From assembly GCF_947648125.1 (NCBI RefSeq), contig NZ_CANSMR010000008.1, positions 1 to 64,000 of the forward strand: 64,000 bases of DNA, in the 5' to 3' direction. The notes below the pieces were generated by a model. The model searched no databases. It had not been told where the DNA came from and worked only from the letters and a program-made list of their open reading frames with translations. Source of the DNA: an uncultured Bradyrhizobium sp. (GTDB lineage: Bacteria > Pseudomonadota > Alphaproteobacteria > Rhizobiales > Xanthobacteraceae). Both the position numbers and the translations under genes were made by a program. This document shows positions 55,131 to 63,651 of this stretch, piece after piece; the stretch's first letter is position 1, and each line of letters begins with the position of its first letter.

Positions 55131-55391
55131 GTGGGAATCGGATTAGGCCTTTTGAGCAGCACAGGGGGCGGGCGCAAGCCCAAGCCGTCCGGTCGACGGC
55201 GACCGGAGGGCGACGAGCCAGGTGGGGAGGGCGGTCCGGATGACGCCCTGGTCCTGATCGCAGCAGCCGCGACCGAGCTCGCCAAACTCGCCCAGCGCCA
55301 CAAGTTCGAAGTCCTCGACTATCTGCTCGCGATGACCCGCCTGGAGGCCGACGAGCAGTTGCGCGCGCGCAGCCGAAGGAAGCTGTCGTGA
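55131..55391 (+). CDS. Small uncharacterised protein, 86 aa
   Basis: A frame from GTG at 55131 that is divergent from topA. The first 38 residues are Gly/Pro/Arg-rich, and the C-terminal half, ALVLIAAAATELAKLAQRHK, then FEVLDYLLAMTRLEADEQL, forms a convincing amphipathic helical pair. TATATAGT at 55121-55128 is a possible -10 box only a few bases before the start, so the true start may be a downstream TTG (55152). I recall similar short proteins next to topA in related genomes but cannot confirm. Confidence 0.55.
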   Translation: MGIGLGLLSSTGGGRKPKPSGRRRPEGDEPGGEGGPDDALVLIAAAATELAKLAQRHKFEVLDYLLAMTRLEADEQLRARSRRKLS

Positions 55392-55442
55392 GGGATGTTG
55401 CGGGATGACAGGGCCGGCCTTGTACACAGGGCGCCCTCCATT

Positions 55443-55565
55443 CGTCGTCCTGGCGAAAGCCAGGACCCATAACCACCGCATTCGGTTATGAGCGTGATCG
55501 TGGCCCCAGCGTCGCGCACCAATTGAGATTTGGGGTAATGGGTCCTGGCTTTCGCCAGGACGACG
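55443..55565. repeat. Intergenic palindromic repeat, GTCGTCCTGGCG family, copy 3
   Basis: Perfect 28-base inverted arms (55443-55470 and 55538-55565) enclose about 67 bases, and each arm is a hairpin (CCTGGCGAAAGCCAGG). It shares the CGTCGTCC...GACCCAT frame with the copies at 24511 and 36239 but has different stem bases, changed on both sides. Confidence 0.88.
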
Positions 55566-55640
55566 ATGGGGATGGTTCTCGCGCGATGCAACGCGCCGCA
55601 ATTGGCGAACCCCATCTTTGATTTGGCGAGCGGAAAATGT

Positions 55641-55679
55641 GTCGGCTATGTCCCCGAACACCCGTCGGTCATGTCCCCG
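55641..55679. repeat. Two-copy tandem repeat GTCGGYYATGTCCCCG
   Basis: GTCGGCTATGTCCCCG (55641-55656) and GTCGGTCATGTCCCCG (55664-55679) repeat with a period of 23 bases, between two palindromic elements. It may be a remnant of a mobile element end or a protein-binding site; neither is established. No transposase fragment was recognised around it. Confidence 0.4.
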
Positions 55680-55690
55680 GGCTGAACACT

Positions 55691-55790
55691 TGACCGGGCG
55701 ATCCAGTATTCCAGAGACGTCGCTGCTTGAGCCGATGGGCCGCTGCGTACTGGATCGCCCGGTCAAGCCGGGCGATGACAGTTGTGGTTG
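55691..55790. repeat. Intergenic palindromic repeat, CTGGATCGCCCGGTC family, copy 2
   Basis: Perfect 18-base arms TGACCGGGCGATCCAGTA (55691-55708) and its complement (55748-55765) are followed by AGCCGGGCGATGACA. This is the same family as 26741-26843. It lies before the convergent HxlR gene. Confidence 0.82.
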
Positions 55791-55867
55791 GGATGCAGCT
55801 TCGCATTCTGGCGACACGATTTGTCAGAGCTTTGGATATCGCTCCACTCTCCCTCAATCAGAGGTGG

Positions 55868-56341
55868 TCATGCCGATACTCGCCGCGCGCGCTTCGCCGC
55901 AGGCCGCGGCTTCAGCGTCGTGTCGGCCGCCCCGAGCACGCGACCGTCCTGCGAAAGCAGCGCGAGCTTCTTGACCGGTTTGCCCTTGTCGCGGTCGACC
56001 ATGATGGTCGCGATCTCGTCCGGATGGTCGTCGAACTCCTCGGTCCATTGCCGGAGCGCGACCAGGATCGGAAAGATGCCGTGGCCCTTCGGCGTCAGGA
56101 CATATTCCTGATAGGCGCTGCCGTCGGAGGCGGGGACCGTCTTCAGGATGCCGCGCTCGACCAGCGTGCGCAGCCGAGTGGCGAGGATGTTCTTCGCAAG
56201 CCCGAGGCTGGCCTGGAATTCGCCGAAGCGGCGCCGGCCGAGGCTGGCGTCGCGGATGATCAGGAGCGACCACCAGTCGCCGAACACGTCGAGCGCGCGT
56301 GCCACCGGACAGCTGTCGCCTGCAAGGCTGGTTCGTTTCAC
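55868..56341 (-). CDS. HxlR-family regulator
   Basis: A 157-residue regulator, start GTG, with GGAG eight bases upstream. The winged helix-turn-helix is FGDWWSLLIIRDASLGRRRF with LGLAKNILATRLRTLVERGI in the recognition helix region. Cys11 (DSCPVARAL) sits at the place used for redox or electrophile sensing in HxlR/DUF24 proteins such as HypR. A C-terminal extension of about 50 residues is longer than the minimal family. It is divergent from the SDR gene, and a large inverted repeat lies between them. Confidence 0.9.
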   Translation of the reverse strand: MKRTSLAGDSCPVARALDVFGDWWSLLIIRDASLGRRRFGEFQASLGLAKNILATRLRTLVERGILKTVPASDGSAYQEYVLTPKGHGIFPILVALRQWTEEFDDHPDEIATIMVDRDKGKPVKKLALLSQDGRVLGAADTTLKPRPAAKRARRVSA

Positions 56342-56381
56342 GACGCACGCTCCAAAAGTTGGGCCATCACGGTCTTGTGTG

Positions 56382-56435
56382 GTTGCAATATTAAACCGAA
56401 TGCCCTAGGTAGGCAATGAAGTTTAATAATGCAAC
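56382..56435. promoter_or_regulatory. Long inverted repeat between HxlR and SDR genes
   Basis: GTTGCAATATTAAAC (56382-56396) and GTTTAATAATGCAAC (56421-56435) pair at 14 of 15 positions around a 24-base spacer that itself holds TGCC...GGCA. The AT-rich arms sit in the divergent promoter region and are suited to a dimer of the HxlR protein or two dimers. Confidence 0.7.
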
Positions 56436-56450
56436 TAACTGGAGGCGGAC

Positions 56451-57224
56451 ATGAGACTGGCGAACAAGACGGCGTTGATCACCGGCGGCAACAGCGGCAT
56501 CGGGCTTGCGACAGCAAGGCTGTTCGTCGCCGAGGGCGCCAAGGTCGTCATCACCGGGCGCAACAAGGAGACGCTCGCGGCCGCGGCGCGGGAGCTCGGA
56601 CCGAACGCGTTCGCGGTGGTGGCTGACGCCACCGATGTCGCGGCGCTGGAAGCCGCGGTGAAGCAGGGCGCGGAGAAGTTCGGCAAGTATGACGTGCTGT
56701 TCGCCAATGCCGGCATTCCCGGCCAGACGCCGGTCGGCGGCACCACGCTCGCCGCATTCGAAAATGTGATCCGCACCAATCTCACCGGCGTGTTCTTCAC
56801 CGTGCAGGCGGTCGCGCCGTATCTGAACGACGGCGCTTCGATCATCCTCAACGGCTCCGTGATTTCGGTGCTCGGCAATCCCGGCTATTCGGCCTATGCC
56901 GCGAGCAAGGCCGGCGTGCGCGCGATGGCGCGGGTGATGGCGTCAGAGCTGTCGCCGCGCAACATCCGCGTCAACGTGGTGGCGCCGGGCGCCGTGCGGA
57001 CGCCGATCTGGGGCGCGGCGATCGCAACGCCCGAGGCCGAGAAGGCGTTCGAACAGCGGATCGGCAAGACCACGCCGCTCGGACGTATCGGTGAGCCCGA
57101 TCACATCTCGAAGACGGTGTTGTTCCTCGCGTCCGACGACGCGGCGCATGTGCAGGGGCAGGAACTGTTCATCGATGGCGGTGCAACGGCATCTCCCGCC
57201 GGCGCGCCGATCTATCGCGGCTAG
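56451..57224 (+). CDS. SDR family oxidoreductase
   Basis: A 257-residue classical short-chain dehydrogenase. The cofactor motif is TGGNSGIG (residues 11-18), with NAG (FANAGIPG). The catalytic Tyr-x3-Lys is YSAYAASKAG, preceded by ILNGSVISVLGN, which holds the catalytic Ser. GGAGG precedes the ATG. It is likely induced through the divergent HxlR regulator, perhaps in response to an aldehyde or quinone; the substrate is unknown. Confidence 0.93.
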   Translation: MRLANKTALITGGNSGIGLATARLFVAEGAKVVITGRNKETLAAAARELGPNAFAVVADATDVAALEAAVKQGAEKFGKYDVLFANAGIPGQTPVGGTTLAAFENVIRTNLTGVFFTVQAVAPYLNDGASIILNGSVISVLGNPGYSAYAASKAGVRAMARVMASELSPRNIRVNVVAPGAVRTPIWGAAIATPEAEKAFEQRIGKTTPLGRIGEPDHISKTVLFLASDDAAHVQGQELFIDGGATASPAGAPIYRG

Positions 57225-57246
57225 AGGTTTGTTTCTCATTGTAATG

Positions 57247-57280
57247 ATCGGCCGGTGTGAAGCGGTTCACACCGGCCGAT
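57247..57280 (+). terminator. Stem-loop terminator of the SDR gene
   Basis: ATCGGCCGGTGTGAA-GCGG-TTCACACCGGCCGAT is a perfect 15-base stem with a four-base loop, 22 bases past the SDR stop. Only a short T run (TTTC) follows. Confidence 0.75.
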
Positions 57281-57382
57281 TTCGTGCGCGACTACTATCG
57301 CGCGTATTGAACCTTTGACGTACTCGCCGGACTCCTGAATGGGCGGGCTTTTTTCACCACGGAATCATTTTGGAGTTCCTTC

Positions 57383-57547
57383 ATGCCGAAAGTAGCCCGC
57401 ATTTCGACGCCGATCCCGGTTTCGTCTACCTCCGAACATGAAAATTCAGACTCAGCACAATTTGTGACGGTGGCGCTGTTTTCCGGCATCGGTTTGTTGA
57501 TCTCGCTCGTTGCCGTCATCTTCGGCATTCAGGGCGTCTGGCTCTGA
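57383..57547 (+). CDS. Small membrane protein (54 aa)
   Basis: ATG with GGAG seven bases upstream. The product starts MPKVARISTPIPVSS and ends with one hydrophobic helix, VALFSGIGLLISLVAVIFGI, plus QGVWL. It is a single-span micropeptide with a Ser-rich, soluble N-terminal half. No family is recognised. It lies alone between the SDR terminator and the convergent azoreductase gene. Confidence 0.6.
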   Translation: MPKVARISTPIPVSSTSEHENSDSAQFVTVALFSGIGLLISLVAVIFGIQGVWL

Positions 57548-57604
57548 CTTCATCCGCCTGAAACGACCTGCCGCCACCGAGGTGACGGCAGAAATAGGAT
57601 CGCG

Positions 57605-58213
57605 TCAGGCGGCGTTCAGGCTGCCGGCGGCCTGCAGCGCGCCCGCGACGGCCTTCTCGCGATGCTCGGGACCGACCTGGATTCCGTCGGCGGGGATGAG
57701 CTCGAGATTCTTGACGCCGATGAAGCCGAACACCCCGCGCAGATAGCTCTCGAGGTGCTCGAGCGCGGCCATCGGCGTGTCGGCGCCGTAATAGCCGCCG
57801 CGCGAGATCGCGATGATGACGCGCTTGTTGCCGGCCAGTCCCTCGACGCCAGCAGCGCCATATTTGAAGGTCTTGCCCGCGACCACGACGCGGTCGATCC
57901 AGGCCTTGAGCTGGGAGGGAATGGTGAAATTGTACATCGGTGCGCCGATCACGACGATGTCGGCGGCGAGGAACTCCTCCAGCACGGCCTGGCCGGTCGC
58001 GATGTCGTCGCGCACCGACGGGTCCGGCGCCGCGCCCTGGCTGGCGGCGAGGTGCAGGCCGGAGAGGTGGGCCAGCGGGGTCTGGGTCAGATCACGGTAG
58101 CTCACGACCAGGCCGGGATTGGCCTGGCGCAGCCGCTCGACGGCGGCGGCCGAGACCTGGCGGCTGACGGAGTGGGGGCCGAGGACCGAGGAGTCGATGT
58201 GCAGAAGTTTCAT
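57605..58213 (-). CDS. azoR: FMN-dependent NADH-azoreductase (quinone reductase)
   Basis: A 202-residue flavodoxin-like enzyme that reduces quinones and azo bonds with NADH. It has [20 protein letters not shown], the FMN-phosphate site at [30 protein letters not shown] and the loop [33 protein letters not shown] precedes the ATG at 58213; the frame has a GTG four codons earlier. It is divergent from an HxlR regulator, a pairing typical of quinone-stress response. Confidence 0.92.
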   Translation of the reverse strand: MKLLHIDSSVLGPHSVSRQVSAAAVERLRQANPGLVVSYRDLTQTPLAHLSGLHLAASQGAAPDPSVRDDIATGQAVLEEFLAADIVVIGAPMYNFTIPSQLKAWIDRVVVAGKTFKYGAAGVEGLAGNKRVIIAISRGGYYGADTPMAALEHLESYLRGVFGFIGVKNLELIPADGIQVGPEHREKAVAGALQAAGSLNAA

Positions 58214-58312
58214 GGCAGGGGTCACCTTTGGTATAGGTTTGTAACTGGCGCTATATGAGTGACTGCCCTAAATGTCCGCAAGAACGCACATTTTTGAAAC
58301 CCGAGCACAGCA

Positions 58313-58711
58313 ATGAGACCTGAGCACATCCGTGTGCCTGCCCTTCCGCCCCTGCCTGACCAGGATCACAGCGATTGCCGCGCGGTCGCCTCCGTGCTGG
58401 CGCGGGTCGGCGACAAATGGAGCGTGTTCGTGATCATGATGCTGATGGAGGGGCCCAAGCGCTTCAACGAGCTGAAGCGGATGATCAACGGCATCTCGCA
58501 ACGGATGCTGACGCTCACGCTGCGCGGGCTCGAGCGCGATGGCCTCGTCACGCGCACCGTGTTTCCGACCATTCCGCCGCGGGTCGATTACGAGCTCACC
58601 GATCTTGGCCGCGGGCTGGCGAAACCGGTGAAGGCGCTCGGCGAATGGGCCTTCGCGAATCTGTCGGAGATCGAAGGCGCGCGAACGAAATTTGACGGGC
58701 GCAACGAGTAA
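58313..58711 (+). CDS. HxlR-family regulator
   Basis: A 132-residue regulator, close to the minimal DUF24/HxlR size. Cys22 (DHSDCRAVASVLARVGDKW) occupies the sensor position. The helix-turn-helix includes RFNELKRMINGISQRMLTLT. It is divergent from the azoreductase gene, like YodB- or QorR-type regulators that sense quinones. The intergenic stretch has TATAG-N14-CTATA at 58232-58255, a weak operator candidate. The second HxlR protein in the window is at 55.9 kb. Confidence 0.92.
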   Translation: MRPEHIRVPALPPLPDQDHSDCRAVASVLARVGDKWSVFVIMMLMEGPKRFNELKRMINGISQRMLTLTLRGLERDGLVTRTVFPTIPPRVDYELTDLGRGLAKPVKALGEWAFANLSEIEGARTKFDGRNE

Positions 58712-58721
58712 CGACTTTTAT

Positions 58722-58879
58722 CCGTCACCCCCGCGCAACGGCTTTGCCGTTGTCGCTGGAGGAGCGCGCAGCGCGTCTCGAAGGGTCGATGGCCACCAAC
58801 CGGGCCGTGCATCCTTCGAGACGCCTGCTGCGCAGGCTCCTCCAGCGACAACGGCGAAGCCTTTGCGCGGGGATGACGG
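58722..58879. repeat. Intergenic palindromic repeat, about 158 bp
   Basis: CCGTCACCCCCGCGCAACGG begins the left arm and CGTTGTCGCTGGAGGA continues it; the right arm is near-complementary with a few changes. The long GGAGGAGCGCGCAGCGCG part pairs only partly with CTGCTGCGCAGGCTCCTCC. It separates the convergent HxlR and dprA genes. Confidence 0.8.
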
Positions 58880-58913
58880 TGACAGATCGGCGTGAGCCGC
58901 TTTTTCGCCCGCG

Positions 58914-60029
58914 CTAAATCATCGACACCAGTCCGCCGCCGTGACGCTCGAGTCTGCCGGCGAGCTCGAGTTCCAGCAGCACTGCGCGAACGACAGCGGG
59001 CGAGACATCGGCCATCCGGATCAGGTCGTCGAGGCTGATCGGGCTCGGTCCGAGCAGGTTGATGATGCGGGCGCGATCGGATGCATCGGTGGCAAAATCC
59101 ATCGGCTCGTCGTCTTCGCGCGCGGACAGCATGATGGGCCGCTCCATGATCGGCGTGACCGCGTTGATGACGTCGGCGGCTTCGGTGACCAGCGTGGCGC
59201 CTTGCTTGATCAAATCGTTGGCGCCGGCGGCGCGCGGATCGATCGGCGAGCCCGGCACCGCGAACACCTCGCGGCCCTGTTCGGCAGCCATCCGCGCCGT
59301 GATCAGCGAGCCCGAGCGGTGCGCGGCCTCCACCACCACGACGCCGAGTGATGCGCCTGATATGAGCCGGTTGCGGCGAGGGAAGTCGCGCGCCCGCGGC
59401 ACGTGGCCGAGCGGCATCTCCGAGATCGCCGCGCCGCGCGCGAGCAGGGCGGCCAGCAGATCCTCATGTTCCGGCGGGTAGATGCGGTCGTGGCCGCCGG
59501 CCAGCACGGCGACCGTGCCGCTTGCAACGGTCGTGCGATGTGCCGCCTGATCGATGCCGCGTGCAAGACCCGAGATCACGACGAAGCCGGCGTCGCCGAG
59601 ATCGCGCGCCAGCTGGCCTGCAAATTTCAGCCCGGCGCCGGATGCATTGCGGGAGCCGACGATCGCGATCATCGGACGCATCAGGGTGTCGCGTGCGCCG
59701 CGCACGGCAAGCAGCGGCGGCGCGTCGTCGATGGTGGCAAGCCGCGCCGGATAGTGGGCTTCCTCCGGCGCGACGAGATCGATGCCGAACTTAGCGCAGG
59801 CCGCGAGCTCCGCGGCGGCATCGGCCTCGCTCGTGATGCGCCCGGGTCCCGATGCGCCGCCGCGGCGCGCGAGATCGGGCAGGCGCTCCAGCGCATGCGC
59901 CGCATCGCCAAAATGGCGGAGCAGCGATGCAAAGGTGCGCGGGCCGACATTATCGGAGCGGATCAGCCGCAGCCGGTTGAGCCGTTCGGCGTCGGTGAGT
60001 TCAGTGGTGCTTGGCGACCGGTCATGCAT
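58914..60029 (-). CDS. dprA: DNA-processing protein DprA
   Basis: A 371-residue Rossmann-fold protein that loads RecA on incoming single-stranded DNA in transformation. It has a SAM-like N-domain ([21 protein letters not shown]), the DprA core [56 protein letters not shown] and the basic [10 protein letters not shown], then a C-terminal winged helix ([26 protein letters not shown]). The start was chosen at MHDRSPS; the frame has one Met seven codons earlier. It diverges from the amidase. Confidence 0.95.
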   Translation of the reverse strand: MHDRSPSTTELTDAERLNRLRLIRSDNVGPRTFASLLRHFGDAAHALERLPDLARRGGASGPGRITSEADAAAELAACAKFGIDLVAPEEAHYPARLATIDDAPPLLAVRGARDTLMRPMIAIVGSRNASGAGLKFAGQLARDLGDAGFVVISGLARGIDQAAHRTTVASGTVAVLAGGHDRIYPPEHEDLLAALLARGAAISEMPLGHVPRARDFPRRNRLISGASLGVVVVEAAHRSGSLITARMAAEQGREVFAVPGSPIDPRAAGANDLIKQGATLVTEAADVINAVTPIMERPIMLSAREDDEPMDFATDASDRARIINLLGPSPISLDDLIRMADVSPAVVRAVLLELELAGRLERHGGGLVSMI

Positions 60030-60144
60030 GCGGGGTGTAGCTTCGCCCAACCTTGGATTGTGATCAACTGCGACATTGGCGCAGCGGCGCGCGACGCGCT
60101 ACAAGCGCTTGCCAAGAAGCCGTCAAGAAACAGGAAGTCTGCCG

Positions 60145-61383
60145 ATGATTTCGCTTGCCGATCTCCAACGCCGCATCGCCTCCGGCGAATTGTCCGCCGA
60201 TGCCGCTATCATGCAAACGCAGGACGCCATCGCGGCGCAGGACAAGACCATCGGTGCGTTCGTCCGCCATGACGCGACGGCGCGCGCGCAGGATGCCGGG
60301 CCGCTGCGCGGCATTGCGATCGGCATCAAGGACATCATCGATACCGCCGGTTTCCCGACCGAGATGGGGGCTGCGATCTATCGCGGCCATCAACCGCGCG
60401 CCGATGCGCCGGTCGTGATGGCGCTGAAGCAGGCCGGCGCCACCATCATCGGCAAGACCACGACGACTGCGTTCGCGGCGAATGATCCGACCGCGACGCT
60501 CAATCCGCACAATCACGCGCACACGCCGGGCGGATCGTCGTCGGGCTCGGCGGCCGCGGTCGCCGCCGGAATGATCCCGCTGGCGCTGGGCACCCAGACC
60601 GGCGGATCGGTGATCCGGCCGGCCTCGTTCTGCGGCGTCGCCGCGATCAAGCCGAGCTACCGGCTGCTGCCGACCGTCGGGGTGAAGTGTTTTTCGTGGA
60701 CGCTGGATACGGTGGGGCTGTTCGGCGCCGGCGTGCGCGACATTGCGCTGGGATTGGCTGCGATGATCAGGCGCCCTGAGCTTGTCGTGCCGTCGGAGCT
60801 CGCTGTGCCGCGCATCGGCGTCGTGACGCAGGCCTTCGCCGGCGCACCCGAGCCATCCGGCGCGGAGGCGTTGCAGAAAGCCGCGCGGGCGGCGGAGCAG
60901 GCGGGCGCGACCGTGCGCGAGCTCGCGATGCCCGAGATCATCGCCGAGGCGTGGCGGATCCATCCGGTGGTGCAGGAGTTCGAGGCGCACCAGTCGTTCG
61001 CCTGGGAGTACGGGCAGAACTACGATGCGACGCCGCCGCTGCTGCGCGGCCGGCTCGACGAGAGCAAGGGCGGCACACCCGCCGAGTACGACGCGGCGAT
61101 GGACGTCACGCTGCGGGCGCGGCAGGCGCTCGCCGCGATTTTTGGCGAGGTCGATGTGCTGCTGACGCTGTCGGCGCCGGGTGCCGCGCCGAACGGCTTG
61201 GCCTCGACCGGCGATCCCCGCTACAACCGGCTCTGGACGCTGATGGGCGTGCCCTGCGTCAACGTGCCGACGCCGATCGCCGAGGGTGGACTGCCGGTCG
61301 GCGTGACCGTGATCGCGGGTTTTGGCGGCGATGCAAAGGCGCTGGCGGCGGCGAGCTTTGTCGAGGATGCGCTGAGGAAATAG
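60145..61383 (+). CDS. Amidase signature family protein
   Basis: A 412-residue amidase. Lys62 (IAIGIKDIIDTAGF), the serines of TPGGSSSGSAAAVAAG (131-133) and Ser155 (GTQTGGSVIRPASFCG) form the Ser-cisSer-Lys triad of the family. Shorter than GatA, it lacks any gat partners, so it is a stand-alone hydrolase of unknown amide substrate. AGGAAG precedes the ATG at 60145. It lies between dprA and plsY on the opposite strand. Confidence 0.9.
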   Translation: MISLADLQRRIASGELSADAAIMQTQDAIAAQDKTIGAFVRHDATARAQDAGPLRGIAIGIKDIIDTAGFPTEMGAAIYRGHQPRADAPVVMALKQAGATIIGKTTTTAFAANDPTATLNPHNHAHTPGGSSSGSAAAVAAGMIPLALGTQTGGSVIRPASFCGVAAIKPSYRLLPTVGVKCFSWTLDTVGLFGAGVRDIALGLAAMIRRPELVVPSELAVPRIGVVTQAFAGAPEPSGAEALQKAARAAEQAGATVRELAMPEIIAEAWRIHPVVQEFEAHQSFAWEYGQNYDATPPLLRGRLDESKGGTPAEYDAAMDVTLRARQALAAIFGEVDVLLTLSAPGAAPNGLASTGDPRYNRLWTLMGVPCVNVPTPIAEGGLPVGVTVIAGFGGDAKALAAASFVEDALRK

Positions 61384-61389
61384 CCTCCA

Positions 61390-61513
61390 GTCATTCCCCG
61401 GTGCGCAATTGCGCACCTGAGGGCGCGACGTAGTCGCGAACCCAGAATCCATTTCACAGCGAAACATGCGGCTCGATGGATTCCGGGTTCTCGCTGCGCG
61501 ACCCCGGAATGAC
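61390..61513. repeat. Intergenic palindromic repeat, GTCATTCCCCGG family
   Basis: Outer arms GTCATTCCCCGG and CCCCGGAATGAC enclose further pairs (GCGACGTAGTCGCG and TCGCTGCGCGA; AGAATCCAT and ATGGATTC). It spans almost the entire gap between the convergent amidase and plsY genes. Confidence 0.82.
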
Positions 61514-61519
61514 GAAGGA

Positions 61520-62116
61520 TTACTTCTTCTCGCCGATCTTGCCTTCGGTGCCGGCCTGCAGGCGCTTGATGTTCTCGCGGTGCATGTAGAACAACAGCAG
61601 CGTCAGCACGGCGAACAGCGAGGCGAGCGCGTTGTGGCCGAACCACCACAGGAACAGCGGCGTCACGAACGCGGCGACGAGCGCCGACAGCGACGAGTAG
61701 CGCGTGGTGGTGGCGGTGCCGATCCAGATCACGGCGAAGATCAGCGCCGCCGGCCAGAACAGGCCGAGCAGCACGCCGATATAGGTCGCGACGCCCTTGC
61801 CGCCGCGGAATCTGAGCCAGACCGGGAAGAGGTGGCCGAGGAATGCGCCGAGCGCCGCCAGCATCGCCGCGTTGGGGCCGTCGATCGAGCCCGCGATAAT
61901 GACGGCGACCGTGCCCTTGAGCATGTCGCCGATCAGCGTCGCCGCGGCGAGACCCTTGTGGCCGGTGCGCAGCACGTTGGTGGCCCCGATATTGCCCGAG
62001 CCGATGGTGCGCAGATCCTGGGTGCCGGCGAGCCTGGTAAGGATCATGCCGAACGGGATCGAGCCCAGCAGATAGCCGATCAGGAAGGCGGCCAGCAGCA
62101 ACGCGTCAGCAGACAT
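61520..62116 (-). CDS. plsY: Glycerol-3-phosphate acyltransferase PlsY
   Basis: A 198-residue integral membrane enzyme that transfers the acyl group from acyl-phosphate to glycerol-3-phosphate, the first step of phospholipid synthesis. It has five hydrophobic segments, [18 protein letters not shown] and [15 protein letters not shown] (motif 1, phosphate binding), [21 protein letters not shown] (motif 2) and a third loop. Length and order are those of PlsY. The partner PlsX is not in this window. Confidence 0.95.
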   Translation of the reverse strand: MSADALLLAAFLIGYLLGSIPFGMILTRLAGTQDLRTIGSGNIGATNVLRTGHKGLAAATLIGDMLKGTVAVIIAGSIDGPNAAMLAALGAFLGHLFPVWLRFRGGKGVATYIGVLLGLFWPAALIFAVIWIGTATTTRYSSLSALVAAFVTPLFLWWFGHNALASLFAVLTLLLFYMHRENIKRLQAGTEGKIGEKK

Positions 62117-62221
62117 CGCGGTGGCTCCTCGGACGGTCGGTTCGGTCCATTTTGGACAATCCCGTCAATGAAATATTAACCATCAATCCGCACCATGGCC
62201 TTGGAAATGAGGGACCTTATC

Positions 62222-62329
62222 ATGGCTTCTGTTCGCAGGCGGCTGGAGCAGGTTTTCTTTGTCGTTTACGTCGCGGCCATCGTCGTCGGAACGACGATGG
62301 AGGCAATGTCGCAACTCGCGGCGCGCTGA
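62222..62329 (+). CDS. Small membrane protein (35 aa)
   Basis: ATG preceded by GAGGG. The product MASVRRRLEQVFFVVYVAAI continues with VVGTTMEAMSQLAAR, which has a basic start and one transmembrane helix. In-frame ATGs lie upstream (62195, 62207), giving up to 44 residues. TTAACCAT at about 62177-62184 resembles a CtrA half-site. No family is recognised. It faces the end of pyrC' and diverges from plsY. Confidence 0.5.
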   Translation: MASVRRRLEQVFFVVYVAAIVVGTTMEAMSQLAAR

Positions 62330-62345
62330 GTTCCACCCCAGTTTT

Positions 62346-63647
62346 TTAGACGTGTTCGTACACCGTCCGTCCGCCGACGATCGTCCGGGTCACACGGCCC
62401 GAGAAGCGGGCGTCGTCGAACGGCGTATTCTTGCACAGCGATTTGAGGTCGTCGCGGTCGAGCACCCAAGGGGTGTCGGCGTCGATCACGATCACGTCGG
62501 CGGGGGACCCGGCACGCAGCGTGCCGCCGGGCAGGCCGAGCAGTTCCGCTGGCCGCGTCGACATCGCCCGGATCAGCGTCTTGAATTCCATCTCGCCATT
62601 GTGGATCAGCCGTAGCGCCGCCGGCAGCATGGTTTGCAGGCCGACCGCGCCGCTCGCCGCTTCCGCGAACGGCAGCCGCTTGACCTCGACGTCCTGCGGA
62701 TTGTGATCGCTCATCACGACGTCGATCAGCCCGGAGGCGAGCGCCGCGACCAGCGCCTTGCGGTCTTCCTCGGTGCGCAACGGCGGCGCCAGCTTGAGGA
62801 AGGTGCGGTACGGGCCGATGTCGTTCTCGTTCAGCGTCACGTGGTTGATCGAGACCGAGGCCGAGACATTGTGGCCGCTCTCGCGGGCACGCTTGAGGAT
62901 TTCCAGTGACTCGATCGAGGTCAGCGACGCCGCGTGATAGCGGCCGCCGGTCAGCCCCGCGAGCCGCATGTCGCGCTCGAGCATGATCGACTCGGCGGCA
63001 GTCGGAATTCCGGCAAGCCCGAGCCGCGTGGCGAATTCGCCCTCGTTCATCACGCCTTCGCCGACCAGATGCGGGTCTTCGGTGTGATGCACGATCAGCG
63101 CGTCGAAATCGCGAGCGTAGGTCAGCGCGCGCCGCATCACCTGGGCGTTGGTGACGCTGCGGTCGCCATCGGTGAAGGCGACGGCGCCGGCGGCCTTCAA
63201 CAGGCCGATCTCGGTCATCTCCTGGCCCTGCATGCCCTTGGTCAGCGCCGCCATCGGGTAGATGTTGACGATCGCGGTGTCGCGGGCGCGGCGCAGCACG
63301 AAGTCGACGGTCGCCGAATTGTCGATGACCGGCGAGGTGTCGGGCTGGCAGATGATGGTGGTGATGCCGCCGGCGGCGGCGGCCTGGCTGGCGGACGCAA
63401 AGGTCTCGCGGTGGCTGGCACCGGGTTCACCGACGAAGGCGCGCATGTCGATCAGGCCGGGGGCCACAATCTTGCCGGCGCAATTGACGATGTCGGTGCC
63501 TTCGGGGACGCCGGCGGCGCCGATACCGCGCTTGGCGTCACGGATCACGCCTTCGGCGATCAGGACGTCGCCCGGACCGTCGAAGTCGCGGGACGGATCG
63601 ATGACGCGGGCGTTGGCGAGCAGGATGGGGCGGCGGTCTGTCAGCAT
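62346..63647 (-). CDS. pyrC: Dihydroorotase-like protein PyrC' (probably non-catalytic)
   Basis: A 433-residue amidohydrolase adjacent to pyrB. Class I dihydroorotases need the HxH metal pair, but this protein has GLIDMRAFVGEPGASHRETF where D-x-H-V-H-L-R is expected, and SDHNPQD in place of T-D-H-A-P-H. Such pyrB-linked copies are known in Pseudomonas as inactive partners required to assemble aspartate transcarbamoylase. It probably plays that role, with an active dihydroorotase encoded elsewhere. The start at MLTDRRPILL is four bases past the pyrB stop; the frame continues upstream within pyrB. Confidence 0.88.
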   Translation of the reverse strand: MLTDRRPILLANARVIDPSRDFDGPGDVLIAEGVIRDAKRGIGAAGVPEGTDIVNCAGKIVAPGLIDMRAFVGEPGASHRETFASASQAAAAGGITTIICQPDTSPVIDNSATVDFVLRRARDTAIVNIYPMAALTKGMQGQEMTEIGLLKAAGAVAFTDGDRSVTNAQVMRRALTYARDFDALIVHHTEDPHLVGEGVMNEGEFATRLGLAGIPTAAESIMLERDMRLAGLTGGRYHAASLTSIESLEILKRARESGHNVSASVSINHVTLNENDIGPYRTFLKLAPPLRTEEDRKALVAALASGLIDVVMSDHNPQDVEVKRLPFAEAASGAVGLQTMLPAALRLIHNGEMEFKTLIRAMSTRPAELLGLPGGTLRAGSPADVIVIDADTPWVLDRDDLKSLCKNTPFDDARFSGRVTRTIVGGRTVYEHV

Positions 63648-63651
63648 GGCG

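Noticed and set aside
58232-58255. TATAG-N14-CTATA between azoreductase and HxlR genes as an operator
   Set aside because: Arms of five bases are short enough to occur by chance; kept only as a note in the gene entry.
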